NCBI GenBank assembly: GCA_015680685.1
Contig: MNCI01033474.1
Span: forward strand, 349,361 to 413,360
DNA: 64,000 nt
Source of the DNA: Gnetum montanum
Lineage: Eukaryota > Streptophyta > Gnetopsida > Gnetales > Gnetaceae
Direction of reading: 5' to 3'
Below the pieces are notes generated by a model. That model ran no database searches. It saw only the letters and a list, made by a program, of their open reading frames with translations, and was not told where the DNA came from. Shown here in pieces: positions 1 to 11,140 of the stretch. The stretch's first letter is position 1. Every line of letters begins with the position of its first letter. A program made the translations under genes and the position numbers.

Positions 1-63
1 TTGTCATTTTCATCTTATTCATTTTTTTCATTTTGACCGCTTACATGAAACTAATGTTTTCAG

Positions 64-1677
64 ACTTGAATCAGGAAGTGAGGAGACAGGAGCTAGAAAC
101 CATTATCGAGGAGGAGGAAGTTCCAACGGACTTAATAATTCAAGAGGAAGAGGTCAGCAAAGATCAGGTGGAAGGGACAGAAGAGTTGGCGGAAGACACC
201 ATGGAGACAGAATTGATCGATGACCGGGATGGTGTTGATGAAATGTTCAATAGCTCCCTTAAGGGAAGATTGGACCTTGGTGATCCTCCAAACTGGGAAG
301 GGGATAGAGAACACGGTATATTCCCTTTTTTTATTGTGTTGCTTTGTGAATCGTTGTTTCCATCACATGATGTTTTAATTTTACATTTTTATTGCTTCCA
401 GAAGAAGATATTGAAACTAGGATGATTCCCACGATGCGGTTGGAAGTGCCCATGAAAGTGGCTCCCCCTGAAACGACCGCAGAGGCTAATCCATCTCGTA
501 CTCATGAACCATTTACTTGGACCGAGATGCCAAGTAAAATGGATTTCATGACCAGTATCATCGACGAGGTGGTCGAATGTATTCAGCAAGCCCACCCTAA
601 AATAAGTACAAATGTCTCGAGCATTTTGCAGCCTTCGAGTTTCATACCCCTTTTTTTCCATCTAAGATTTAATGCCTGTTCTTTTCGTGTGTGTAGGAGC
701 CAAGCTGAAGTGGGATCCGTCTGAGACCGTTAGTATTGAAAGTTTGCCTGCACTACCGCCAGAAGTTGAACAGATACCAAGGCCGGTATATGAAGAGGTG
801 GCGAAGGGTCTTGTGCATAACGCCAAATGGCTTTGGACCTGTAGGTGTTCCATTGAACAGCTATGGTTGCAAATCTAGGCAAAGGAAAAAGAGGTTTCCG
901 AGTTATCAGTTGCACGTGATGATCTCAAGGCTCGGTATGAGTTCGCCTTGGCTAGACTAACAGGTGACCGTTCTTGGCGAACTTCTGAGATCACTTATAC
1001 TAGATATTGGAACCTGCTAAATCGTCATGCATCACTGACTCAGAAACTAGTAGAGCATAAGGCCCAGGTAGAAATACTGAACCTCAAGTGTCAGGATTGG
1101 AAAGCTTTCACTTCTAAGGTGCGTAAGTGGGATCAGGATGAGAAGAACCACAAGCATCATTACAAGAAATCATTGAACGAAGTATCCATAGAAAAGCATC
1201 AGCTTGAAATGTTCGTAGAGGGTCTGGGTCTATGTTCTGCGTTTGATACCTTTGCTAAGAATACAACTGTGGAGATGGAATCACCCACAAGGGTAATTAC
1301 AACCGCTTCTAGGGAGGTCTCTATGGGTTAATTTCCCTTGAAACATCCTACATGGTCAGCGGTTGACAAGGGGAAAGCCTTGGCGAACGTCGATCTAGGC
1401 CTTGATGGGACTGATTAGGCTAGCGTCTCAGAGGAAGAAATTCTCCGTTGACTAGAATTTGGTTTAGGGGGGTCTCCTACGGTAAGAATTTTGTTGTTAT
1501 GAAATTTGTTCGTTCAGTAATGTTTGGGAGTTTTTTCTTTATTCTTGTGTTGATTGTTTCTTTTGTGTTTTATAGGGTCGAGGCGACGACGATGTTCAAG
1601 AAGGTGGCCCCAGTGGAGTGGGGACCCATGATGCCAGCGAGTCTAAAGGGGACGACCCTCCCATCCCTGATGTTTAA
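64..1677 (+). pseudogene. Opposite-strand spliced accessory gene of Tat-1, 3' exons
   Basis: Four exons are visible: 64-315, 402-605, 697-1481 and 1576-1677. The introns 316-401, 606-696 and 1482-1575 start with GT and end with AG, an upstream intron ends with AG at 62-63, and the reading frame is kept across all three joins. The protein part has an acidic opening exon, a segment MPSKMDF..IIDEVVE, a segment AKLKWD..LPALPPEVEQ, a long charged helical part, and a terminal exon rich in Asp, Gly and Ser ending PIPDV. Exon sizes 252, 204, 785 and 102 nearly equal those of Tat-3 (304, 210, 773, 81). Premature stops at 876, 1329, 1416 and 1449 break it; the first two look like CAG or CAA decay. The gene runs against gag and pol. 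Function unknown; the conserved domain-bearing exon is outside the window. Confidence 0.75.
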
Positions 1678-2054
1678 TTTTTTTCTTTGAAATTATCTTG
1701 GCTCATATTTTTACATGAATCGTAAATTGAATGTTTTGAGTTGTATTAAACAGATGAATAGAATCAGTTAACTATTGTACTTGTCTAATTGTATATTACT
1801 ACATGTATATATATATTTTCTACATAATTTTTTTTGTTATGGATTTTCAGCTTAAATGTAAACATGACACAGCAATGTAAAATTTTTTGATTCATTTTGT
1901 AGTTTAAGTGTAGTGCACGAAGTGGGAATGTGAGTAGGAATGTAATTATAAGCGAAGGATAATTGTGAAGACTTTTATTGATAACACGACAATGCAAGCG
2001 TAAATTCAAACAATGAATTGCAATTTGCGAGAAAAAAAAAGTGTAGGTAGATGG
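1678..2054. other. Non-coding 3' flank of the Tat-1 accessory gene
   Basis: AT-rich sequence following the stop codon of the opposite-strand gene, with T runs and no coding potential on either strand. It probably holds the polyadenylation region of that gene. No clear single signal can be picked. Confidence 0.4.
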
Positions 2055-2229
2055 TCTAGTTTAAGGCCATTTCGGGCCACATGCACTAGTTTAAGGCCAT
2101 TTTGGGCCATGCGTAAACAAGGGAAGTTTCAAGTGACACGGGTGGATTTCTCATGGTAGACCGACCATTTCTGATCGTGGCTAGTTTTATGTCATTACGG
2201 ACATGATAGTTTAACGTCGTTTCGGACTT
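2055..2229 (+). repeat. Border array of TAGTTTAAGG-type repeats, Tat-1
   Basis: Four diverged copies of a short unit: CTAGTTTAAGGCCATTTCGG at about 2056, again at about 2086, then degenerate copies with TAGTTTTATGTCATTACGG and TAGTTTAACGTCGTTTCGG up to 2227. The first two are 30 bp apart, the later ones more widely and closer spaced. The array lies exactly between the end of the protease frame and the 3' flank of the opposite-strand gene. Related arrays lie at the same place in Tat-2 and Tat-3, always in the orientation of the opposite-strand gene. Confidence 0.8.
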
Positions 2230-2238
2230 CAATGTCAT

Positions 2239-3249
2239 TTATTGGTTTAGTAATTTTTTGATTTTTCTCATTTTAATGTTAGGAGTAGTGTTAACGGGTA
2301 TGATTCTATATTCAGCGTCTCCTTCGCTGATCACGTTGAATGGTAATTCAGCCCAAGGGACGTCTGATGGAATAGTTCCCGCGTTGGTGCTTTTTGGCAC
2401 TTCTGCATGTATTGTGGTTTCTATGTCAATTGTAGTTTCTAAGTGAGGTTGTACATGTACGATTTCAGGCCTGAGTATTTCTGTGTTGGGTAAATTTTCC
2501 TTTGTGTCTAAGAGATTATCACCTACTGGTTGCATACATCTTTGTTGCTCATTTGTATCATCTTGTTTAAGCTCTTCAAGCTTAACAACTGAGCCTTGAT
2601 CTGTGTCTATATGTGATGAGATGTTAGGTGTAGCAGCCTCCCCATGTATAATGATTTCACCACCTTCATAAGGTAGGTGAATCTCTTGGTATATGGGGGA
2701 AGAGACTGCTTTCAATTGGGCTAACCAGGGCCTTCCCAATATTAAATTGAACCCTGGCATTTCATCGATGACCACAAAGTCAGAAGATGTGGGGAATTGA
2801 TCCCCTGCTATAAAGTCTAAAGTCACGGTGCATTTGACTATTACACGTGATCCATTGAACAACTTCAAACACGTGGTGGCGGTTGGTCTTATTAGCTCTG
2901 TAAGCCCCAATTGTTCGACGATGGGATATGGCACTACGTTTGTAGCGGCTCCATCATCTACATGCACTCTATGTATCTTAAATTGATTTATTCATATCAT
3001 TATGAACATAGGTGTGGTTATTACCTCTCCCGTTTTCTCATCCACTTTGATGTTGTCATTGTGGAAACTTAATGGCTTAGGAGTTGACCCTCAAGGCGAG
3101 TACATTACTGCATGAATTGAAGATTCATTTGGAGGTAAGTCTTCACTTACTAGGATGGAAGTTAACATGCGCACTAGGGCTTCGCGATGGGTTTGAGATG
3201 TTAACACCAGGTCGTATAAGCTCAATGAAGTGTTTTTTTGTTTAAGTGC
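2239..3249 (-). pseudogene. Tat-1 retropepsin-like aspartic protease
   Basis: The clean part (2967-2239) begins with VHVDDGA, the aspartic-protease active-site loop; the usual D-T/S-G is D-D-G here, and Tat-3 has the same loop, so it is a family trait. About 70 residues later EMPGFNLILGRPWL gives the second hydrophobic-G-R/H motif of retropepsins. Upstream (3249-2968) is the gag-protease linker with SLYDLV and HREAL, interrupted by stops. The enzyme would cut the Gag-Pol precursor. The frame ends just before the border repeat array, so protease and RT are not continuous in this element. Confidence 0.75.
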
Positions 3250-6200
3250 CTACATGACTTGTGTTAGAGCTATTGCTAGATCTCTATTGTTGGGTGTATG
3301 TTTGTCGGCAGTGATTTGGTCCATTGGACCCAACAGTTTTATTTCATGCATAGTTGGTTTGTCATTTTTACCCGGAATCATTGATTTGGGTGTATCATGT
3401 TTTCCAGATGATTCACCCTCATAGCCTGTGTTTGGTTTATTGTTAGGTGATGTCATGGGTATTGCATTTAGCGGGGTAGGCTTGGGAGGTACTAAGGCTA
3501 GTCGTTGACGCTCCTTCTCCAAGCGTTCGCATGTAAGCTTGTCTGCTAGGTTTTCTCATGTGTGGCGTGGGAGTACAGTTGGTTTCGGAACCTCAGGTTT
3601 CTTTGGAACTCGTACTACGTATGGAGTAGGGCAGGGTTGCGGTTGGACGGTTGCATGCGGTTGAGTGTCAGGCTGGCTAGGCATCTTGATGACATAGGGG
3701 ATCGGTTTATTCTGTGTATGCGAAGTGGAGGACTGGTGGTCACCAGGACATTCGGATGTCCTAACGACATATGGAGTTGGCCTAGCTAGAGGTTGTACCT
3801 CTGCTGTTGCGACTGCAGGTGATACTCGAACTACGTAGGGAGCGGGCCAAATAGGAGGTGTTTGTGTGTTTGCGGTAGTAGTGGCAGGAGGTACATGCAC
3901 CACGTATGGTTTTTCACGTGTTAGTGTGATAGAAGTTGCTATGGCGAGGGGTATTCGGATGACATAAGGTTTTTGTGAGGAGTATGATGGTTGAGGCACA
4001 GATGTTTGTATAGTGGGAGGGATATGCACTACAAATGGTTTCTTAGGTACTTGCTGCTCATGATTAGAGTGTACAGTGTTAATGCTAGGTATTTCTAGTT
4101 CGTTATCAAAGTAGATGATGTTAATTACATATGGTGCTTCTTTAGCATTTAGAGGATCCTTATATACGCCCATAGCCTGGTTTTGTGGTTGGACCAGGTT
4201 GGCTTCATCAAAAGTGATTTGACCTCCGTCAATCATCTGTTGGATATCTTGTTTTAGGGTGAAACAATAATCAATGTCATGCCCATTACATTGATGATAA
4301 TCACAAAAACTGTCCATTCTAAAGCCTTTTGGTATTGGGGGCTTGTCTGGCATTGCCAGGCTTGGGTTCTGAACCAGTTGACAAAACCGATCATGCCTTT
4401 GGACTGCTACAGGGACAACTATTTATGTTTCATTAGTCCAGCTTTCAAGAGTTGGTCGAATAGTTGCAATGGCTTCATGGGCAATGGCGTGTATTGAGAG
4501 GGGTCCTTCCTTTCAAAGTTTCTCATATGACCCAGTGTTGGGTTTTGTGATGCAGATGATTCAGGTGTTGTCGCAGGAGCGGGTTTAGCATAATTAGCAG
4601 GGGCAACAGGCAGTTTTCTTTATTGTCCTACATTTTCTTATTGTGTTTTCACTACTGCCACTATAGTTGTTTTAACCTTTTCTTTATCTTTCTTACTATG
4701 TTGATTCTTAAAAGCTAAATATGTAGGATCATGGCTATTTTGGGCTGCCTCCTCTATGTTCTTAATCTATACAAACGCTCAACCCAGAGTGCGTGCATTG
4801 AGATAATATAGTTTGGATTTGACAAAATCATTGACAGCCCCTTTTGGAATGGTGAGGAGATACGTCTCTAGGATTGGCTTGTGGAGCTCATTGAGAGCAG
4901 CACTCCACTGTTGGATGAATTTTTGGACAGGTTCAAGGGGTGCTTACTTGACCTGTATGAGGCTGTCAAGTGTTGCTTCAGGCTTCAAGTTATACTTGAA
5001 CCTGGTGACAAATTGGTGTAACAAATCTTCCAGAAAAGATATTGAGTTTCATGGCAAGGCCCGATACCAATCAAGTGCTCTCCCTACGAGGGACATGAGG
5101 AACACTCGTAGAAGGGCATGTGGCCATGCCTAAAGTAGCGCACATTCTAGTCTAAACGTTATGAGGTGCACGTTGGGTTCTGTCTCCCTATTGTATTTAG
5201 TTAGCATGGGAAAGGATACACCCTTGGGTAATGTTAGAGGTGGAATCAAAGAGCTGATAAGGTCATCGTGATAGAAGTCCACTACCTTCAACTCTCCATC
5301 AAGGGCTGTTTTGAGCCGTTTGACCTCGTCAGTTAGCTCCTGCATTAGCTTTTTAGCATCAGCCCAGTCTTGGGCACTAGATGATATAGCAAGTTGGGGA
5401 TGTTGTACGGTATACAGGTTAGATTGTTGGATAGTGGGCTGGAAGGCAGAAAGTTGTGTGGTTGGAGGCTGCACTTGTGGAATATTTGTAGTGGATGGTG
5501 CTAAGGGCGGCACGTTGTAGGTAAGGGGTTGTTGTTGTTGTTGCGGTTGTACCTGAGGGATGTTAGCTGGTAAGATTATGTGAGGCAGTATGTTATAGTG
5601 GGGGGTTGATGCGGTTGAGCACCAGTCGCTGTCCATTGCCTAGTCATGATTTGTGTAGGAATCCCTTGAACTTGTTGGGTTACAGTTGTAAAGGATGCTC
5701 CTTGGGTTGGGATCCGTGGTATGTAATGAACGGATGTAGAAGCTGGTATTACATGCGGCATCCCGATCACTCGGGGCAGGAAGGTTGCTCCTATATCATT
5801 TTGAGGAGGTTGTATTTGCGAGAATGGAGATATTGTTGCAATGGGGAGAATAGCAAGGGGAAGCGTGTTGAGTTGCACGTTGGTTACAGGAGGAATATGG
5901 ATAAGCGTGGATGATTCTTGTTGAGGTATTTGTGCTTGAGTGATTTTAAATGGTTGGAGGGATGTAACTTCCCCTGTAGCTGGATGAAACAACGGGTTTG
6001 CATAGGTCTGTGGACTAAGAGTATGGTATGAATCTTCGTGCTCGGATTAAGCTATGAAGTCATCCTCCTCTTCCAATTGAGGATTTGCCAGAGACTGGTC
6101 TAGAGCCTGACTCCTTTGTAGGAGGAGTTGTGAGATGAGCTCAGAGTAGTGCTCTGGGAGAGGGATGATATCATATGGGGAAAGGATGAACTCATGCCCT

Positions 6201-6475
6201 CCCCTATAGAAGAGTTCGTATTGTCTCTTAAAATCCATTTCGGTTTGGTCTACAGCTAGGCTGGCTTGTATTTTTACGCATATGAAATTGTATTGCTCCT
6301 GAGTTATAATGTTAAATGATGGGTTCCTCCCTTGCAATCTGAGAGACCAGCAAGGCCCCACTGTGGGTTGTACTATGGGTTGTTGAACGGCCATGGTGCC
6401 TACAATGTCTGTGATGGGCTTGGTGGAAGCGTTGGTGTTCGTAGTGTTCATGATGAACAGTTGTGAGTATGACAT
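3250..6475 (-). pseudogene. Tat-1 gag
   Basis: Capsid/nucleocapsid precursor of a Tat-type element, broken by stops and frame changes (readable pieces 6475-6047, 5992-5576, 5636-5130, 4353-3556 and 3522-3250). The N-terminal part has SLRLQGR and EQYNFICVKIQ, shared with Tat-3. The middle is rich in Gln and Pro. A helical stretch leads into LTLPKGVSFPMLTKYN, the start of the gag core seen in many plant gypsy elements. About 4750-5130 is badly eroded. The zinc-finger region FCDYHQCNGHDIDYC (near 4280-4320) follows the C-x2-H-x4-H-x4-C pattern. After it come at least seven spaced repeats of a P-Y-V-V-R-V-P-like heptad (3590-4050), more than in the sister elements. Confidence 0.75.
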
Positions 6476-6496
6476 GGTGGGAGGGGTATGAAACTG

Positions 6497-7190
6497 GTAT
6501 ACTTAGTACAGTGTACACCTACGTTCACTGTGTATAGTGTACAGGCTAGATCTCAGCGTATAGGCTTCAACGACTAATGTATAGTGACGGCCTATAGGTA
6601 TATGTTAAAATGTGTAGGCAGAGTAGCGTACAGCGTATACTGAGTAGTGTAGACAGAGTCTACAACGTACAATGTACAGCATATACTGGGCAACGTAGAT
6701 AGAGTCTACAGCATACAGCGTACAGCGTATACTGAGCAGCGTAGATAGAGTCTATGACGTACAGCGTACAGCGTATACTGGGCAGTGTATAGCATATAGC
6801 GTACAACGTATACTGAACAACGTAGACAGAGTCTACAGCGAGCAGCGTACAGCGTATACTGAGCAGCGTAGAAAGAGTCTACAGCATATAGTTTACAGCT
6901 TATACTAGGTAGCGTAGATAGAGTCTACAGCGTACAGCATACAACGTATACTGAGCAGCGTAGACAAAGTCTACAGCGAGCAGCATACAGCATATACTGA
7001 GTAGCATAGACAGAGTCTACAGTGAGCAACGTACCGCGTATACTGAGCAGCGTAGACAGAGTCTACAATGTACAGTGTACAACGTATACTGAGTAGCGTA
7101 GATAGAGTTTGCAGCGTACAGCGTATACTGAGCAGCGTAGACAGAGTCTACGGCGTACAGCGTACATTGTATACTTAGCAGCGTAGACGC
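6497..7190. repeat. Tat-1 leader tandem array with GTATAC/GAGTCTAC motifs
   Basis: About eleven diverged units of roughly 45-70 bp lie between the primer-binding site and gag, each with a form of GTATACTGAGCAGCGTAGAC and AGAGTCTAC followed by a variable number of AGCGTAC steps. The same GTATAC/GCTG vocabulary recurs in the LTR of this element (8020-8600) and is absent from the neighbouring elements. Unit length and internal step number vary, so it grew by slippage and unequal exchange. It could act in RNA structure, packaging or protein binding; the sequence alone does not say. Confidence 0.85.
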
Positions 7191-7308
7191 TGGGAATTTT
7201 GAAGAACAGGATGCTGATCTAGGGATTTCAGAACTGGGTTTAGTGTCAACATGGTATGAGTTTGGGAAGATCAGGGTATGAGAGCATAGTAAGTTTTAAG
7301 TAGTTTCA

Positions 7309-7327
7309 GGCTCTCCTTCTAGCTCCA
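7309..7327 (-). other. Tat-1 primer-binding site
   Basis: On the minus strand the site reads TGGAGCTAGAAGGAGAGCC, next to the LTR end. Tat-3 (TGGTGCTAGAAGGAGGGCC) and Tat-2 have recognisable forms of the same site at the same place. The tRNA is not assigned with confidence. Confidence 0.7.
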
Positions 7328-7332
7328 TTTTC

Positions 7333-8722
7333 TGTACTATCTGAAATCGTCGGTCTCCGGCTGGAATGAAACAGAAACCTGGAGATCCCTGGACATGCAC
7401 AGAAGACCCTACCTTTGTTTGAGGGCAAGCTAGAATTAACGAAGGTAGAGTACTTTGAGTGGTCCGCACGCGGATCAGGCAAGGATTTCCTTGAACATAC
7501 ACTGATATACTGTACGTTGGGTTATACGTAAACAGCGTAACTGAAGTAAAACGGAGCGTAAATGTACACAAATGTAGATAATAAGCATGCAATAATGAAC
7601 GAAAAATTGTAACAAATCTTAGCAAAACAGATGTGATAATATTATTTGTAAAACTAAAAGTTACAATGCACCGGTCTAACGCAGTTGTGAATCTGACACA
7701 AGGCGGACGAAGAGCCCCGGTGGATGCGCAGGGACGATTGTATACTGGTTTAAACTACAGGCACAGCGTGAAGGCTGTATGCTTGGCGTGCAGGGTTGAG
7801 GTCTAGCGTACAGGGTTTTTTCTTTGCTCTCTAGTTTCTCAGCGTCTCTGGTTTGCTCAAAATTGCCGACCCCAGTCTAGTGAAAAATTGGGATTTTTAT
7901 ACAAGTTTTTACGCTAGAAGCGGGTCTGAGAGGGGATGATTGGCAGGGGAGTGCCGGACTCTCAGGTCGGGTGACATGTGGCACATTGACCAAGTGTTAA
8001 AGAATGAATTTTACAAGTGTACAGCGTGCTGCACACCAACGTATACTGTTGTATGCTAGCGTATACTGCTATACGCCAGCGTATACACGCTGGACGTGTC
8101 ACCTCGGCGTACACACTTGATCAAAACAAAAGAAGTGGTTCGGCCTTCAGATTTGAATTCGGATGCCATGAGAATGCTGCATGTGGTTGTTCATCTTGGT
8201 TGACCTTGATCTGACATGGTTCTGGAGAGCTTTGATTGGTATACGTTGTGCTACACATTGGTTGTACACCTTGTACATGCTGGGCATATACACCGGGCAT
8301 ACATGCTGCATCTACTGGGCGTATACGCTGGACATGCAGGATGTACATGCTCAGCGTATGAACTCCAAAATGCATGATGTCAACACCTGATGATTGCTCT
8401 ATTCATGTGAGTTGATGCTTTGTACAAAATCTTGCTCTGAAGTGCTATTTCCATGCCATCTTCAGGGGTTGCATGCTGGGCGTATACGTCGATCATACAT
8501 GCTGAGCATACATGTGAGGCATGTATGCTGAGCATGTACGCTGGGCATATATGCTGGGAATGTACGCTAGGCGTATACGCTGAGAATGCATACTTAGTGA
8601 GGACTAAGTATCTTGAGCTCTAAAGTTGCCATGTTTGATACCAGATGTCACCGTGGTCGTCTTCAACTCTGCTTGAAGCTGTCTGTGGAGCCCTCAAGCT
8701 TTAGTCATGCCAAGGAACATCA
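7333..8722 (-). repeat. Tat-1 5' LTR
   Basis: The right end (in element direction) is fixed by the primer site at 7309-7327, and the region just inside it (7340-7500) is clearly related to the corresponding part of the Tat-3 LTR (56400-56560), including the GATTT stretch before the end. A TATA box TATAAAAA lies on the minus strand at 7894-7901. The U3 part holds three clusters of CGTATAC..CTG palindromes (8020-8115, 8238-8358, 8470-8593). The start at 8722 (TGATGTTCC on the minus strand) is the best guess where the Tat-2 RNase H frame stops; an error of tens of bases is possible. Confidence 0.65.
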
Positions 8723-8726
8723 TGAC

Positions 8727-9308
8727 TTAGCTTGATTCTTGTTGGAGAAGTACTAAGCTCAAAATTTTGTGGTGTTTTACTAGGGTGGCTAAGGCGTCTG
8801 CCACGGTGTTTTCATTACATAGCACATGTTGCACATCCGTAGTTGCAAACTGTTTAAGCAGGCTTTTTGCTAGGTCGTAGTAGGATTGTAGATGCATGGC
8901 TTTGTAGGCATAGATCTCAGTGATTTGATTCACAACTAGTTGTGAATCACCACAAATCGCCAGGTGTTGTATTTGTAGTGTTTGGGTAGCTGAGAGGCCT
9001 CTGGGTAGCCCCTCATATTCTGCCATGTTGTTGGCGCAGGGGAACGTAAAGCGATAAGCAAAATGGTGCATTTTCCTAGAGGGGAACGTAATGATGGCAG
9101 CTACACTACCTCCTTGTGTGGTCAAGGCATCGTCGAAGTGTAAGGTAGCTTCGAGATGCGATGGAACGGTATTGATGGTGCTAACATGTTCATCTAGGAA
9201 TTTAGGATCTATGGTTGCCTGGTCGTCGACAGGTGAGGCTATAAGTTGCGTTGCTACAGCTTGACTCTTCATCGACAACTGGTTCACATAGTGCAAGTCA
9301 AATTCCAT
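8727..9308 (-). pseudogene. Tat-2 archaeal-type RNase H (second RNase H)
   Basis: A stop-free 193-codon stretch. The acidic residues of the RNase H fold are in order: Asp in LHFDDALT, Glu in NNMAEYEGL, Asp in CGDSQLV, and Asp in NTVADALATL. This is the additional RNase H that Tat-type plant elements carry between the ordinary RT-RNase H and integrase; it degrades RNA in RNA-DNA hybrids during reverse transcription. The frame ends LLQQESS at 8727, right at the presumed Tat-1 border, so the linker to integrase is lost. It is among the least damaged pieces of the element. Confidence 0.85.
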
Positions 9309-9797
9309 GGTTATTGCTTTCCATCAGGCTATCCTGCTACTTTCTTATAGGTTGTTAGTGATAGCCCGGAGTATGTTGCTTTTGCAAATGATCTTGGTTG
9401 TACTGTGAAATAGATAATGCCTTCACTTTTTTAATGCAAATACTAAGGCAAGGCAAGTCCTCTCTACTTCATTGTACTTCACCTCATATGCTACTAATGC
9501 ATGACTCAAATAGTACATTTGTATCTCAGATCCGTCGTCTCATTTCTAACATAACAGTGCTGTGATAGATGTGTCAAAGGTGGCGAGGTAGATGAAGAAA
9601 GGCTTATCCCTTTATGGCGGATGCACAGTTGGGAGGTGCAAAAGCTCCTTCTTCAAGTCATTGAAGGCTTGTTGGCATTGGGTTGTCCATTCAAAGTTAA
9701 CCTCTTTCTTTAGAAGATGTTGCATTGGGTGTAACTTGTCAATTAACCTTGCTATAAACCTTTAGATGAATTGTACCGTACCTTGCAATCCACGCAA
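9309..9797 (-). pseudogene. Tat-2 RT connection and first RNase H remnant
   Basis: Between the RT palm/thumb (ending 9798) and the archaeal-type RNase H this stretch carries many stops. Its position and length fit the eroded connection and first RNase H domain. No catalytic motif can be read with certainty. Confidence 0.45.
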
Positions 9798-11062
9798 TTA
9801 TTTAAGACTTGTAGGAGTTGTCAGGTTGACGATGGCCTTAACTTTGTCAAGGTCCATCCATATTTTGGCCTCCGATACTACAAACCCTAATATGCGTCCA
9901 GTTTTCACCCCAAATACGCACTTCTTAGCATTAAGGCATAAATCATGCATTTGACAACACTTGAGGACTACCCCTAGATCGTGTGGATGATCAGCAGCCT
10001 CTTTGGACTTGACCGCTATATCATCCAAGTAGTCGTTTAGTGTTTCTAGGATGTAGTAGCTAAAGATGTAGGTCATGGCTCACTGGTAGGTTGCTCTAGC
10101 ATTCTTGAGCCCAAAGGCATCATGGTGTAACAAAAGGTACCCCATGGGATCATGAAGGTCATTGTTAACTAATGCCCTGGGTTAATGCAAATTTGGTTGT
10201 ATCTGGAGAACCCATCAATGAAAGATAACAGAGCATGACTAGTCGTAGTGTAGATGAGTTGATTGATGCTTGGCAGTGGGAAATCGTCTTTGATCGTTGC
10301 CTTGTTTAGATCCCAAAAGTCTATACAAATTCGTATTCCTCTCGTTTTCTTAGAAACCACAACAATGTTGGACACCCATTCCGAGTAATCAACTACATAG
10401 ATGAAACCAACTTGGTATAGCTTGGTGATTTCATCTCTTAAGGCTAGTGCAATTTTTGGTTTAACCTTACGAGACTTTTGCTTGATTGCCTTCATGCTCG
10501 AGTCTAGGACAATGTTGTGTTGTATCAGCCTTAGATCTAAACTTGGCATGTCATTGTATGACCATGCGAAGACTTTAATGTTGTCTTGCAGAATTTTGGC
10601 TACGTCTTTGTGTGTCTGCACATCTAGGAGGGAACTAAGTTTTAACGTTTTTACCTCCCCCCTGGATGTGGTCATAAGCATCTCAATGAGAGGGTCCTCA
10701 GTTACATACTTGGCCTCTAAATCTAGCGTTTGGACTAGATGCTCAGGCCAATATGCGGATGTTTCTAAGGATGCTATGGTGCTGGCTATGGTTGACCCCC
10801 AGTCGATTAGGTCTAGGTTCAATTGTCTTGCAAGCTTGCCATGTGGACCTACTAGGGCTAAAGGCACAAAGAGATCACGATGGATTTTCATTTTTTGCTC
10901 AATCCTACCAAAATGAGACAAAAGCCTTGTTAAGAGGCACCTGTTGGTAGTAATCATGTATAATGAAAATTTGTAAAACAATGATGAGATGTAACTAGCG
11001 AAGTATGATGATATGAAGATTAAAATTTTCCAGTTTAAAGTCATGGCAGACCACCAAGGCAT
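9798..11062 (-). pseudogene. Tat-2 reverse transcriptase
   Basis: Two readable pieces, 11062-10169 and 10076-9798, with one eroded stretch between. Recognisable RT blocks in order: a pre-RT segment, WVSNIVVVSKKTRGIRICIDF with DLNKAT, FPLPSINQLI, and LLSFIDGFSRYNQI (catalytic Asp in FIDGFS). The joining stretch (10077-10168) still shows the IPWGTF / GSRM block. The YLDDIAVKS box near 10030 is intact, followed by LGFVVSEAKI. The frame opens after a plausible splice acceptor (AG at minus 10942-10941), which suggests that pol begins downstream of an intron, as known for Ogre-like Tat elements. Confidence 0.85.
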
Positions 11063-11140
11063 GGAGATGCAGAGCTGTTAAAAGCAAAAATGCAAAACTA
11101 CTGACGTGAGAACATGAAATTACTAGTTTAACGTCATTGC

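Larger units (their letters stand above)
1..8722 (-). mobile_element. Tat-1: Tat-type Ty3/gypsy element, 3' part outside window
   Basis: Read on the minus strand the order is LTR, primer-binding site, tandem-repeat leader, gag, aspartic protease, short repeat array, then an opposite-strand spliced gene. RT, RNase H, integrase and the 3' LTR would lie beyond position 1. The protease is 5' of pol, the gag zinc-finger region is of the C-x2-H type, and the gag-protease linker matches that of Tat-2 and Tat-3. Tat-2 has the dual RNase H that defines the Tat group, so the three are placed there together. All reading frames hold stops, so this is a dead copy. It seems to have landed inside Tat-2, whose pol is cut at 8723; the target-site duplication cannot be checked because the other end is missing. 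Confidence 0.8.

Noticed and set aside
6497-7190. CRISPR-like look of the repeat array
   Set aside because: Unit and spacer lengths vary, spacers are repeats themselves, the sequence is plant retrotransposon DNA and no cas genes exist.
7296-7625. 109-codon minus-strand frame in the Tat-1 LTR
   Set aside because: It lies in the LTR and crosses the primer-binding site. The similarity to the frame at 56390-56554 of Tat-3 is explained by LTR homology.
8017-8390. Overlapping frames on both strands near 8.0-8.4 kb
   Set aside because: They arise from the GTATAC palindrome clusters of the Tat-1 U3 region.
7333-8722. This LTR as the 3' LTR of Tat-2
   Set aside because: It is followed in element direction by a primer site, leader and gag, and carries the Tat-1 motif rather than the Tat-2 motif; Tat-2 integrase is also missing before it.
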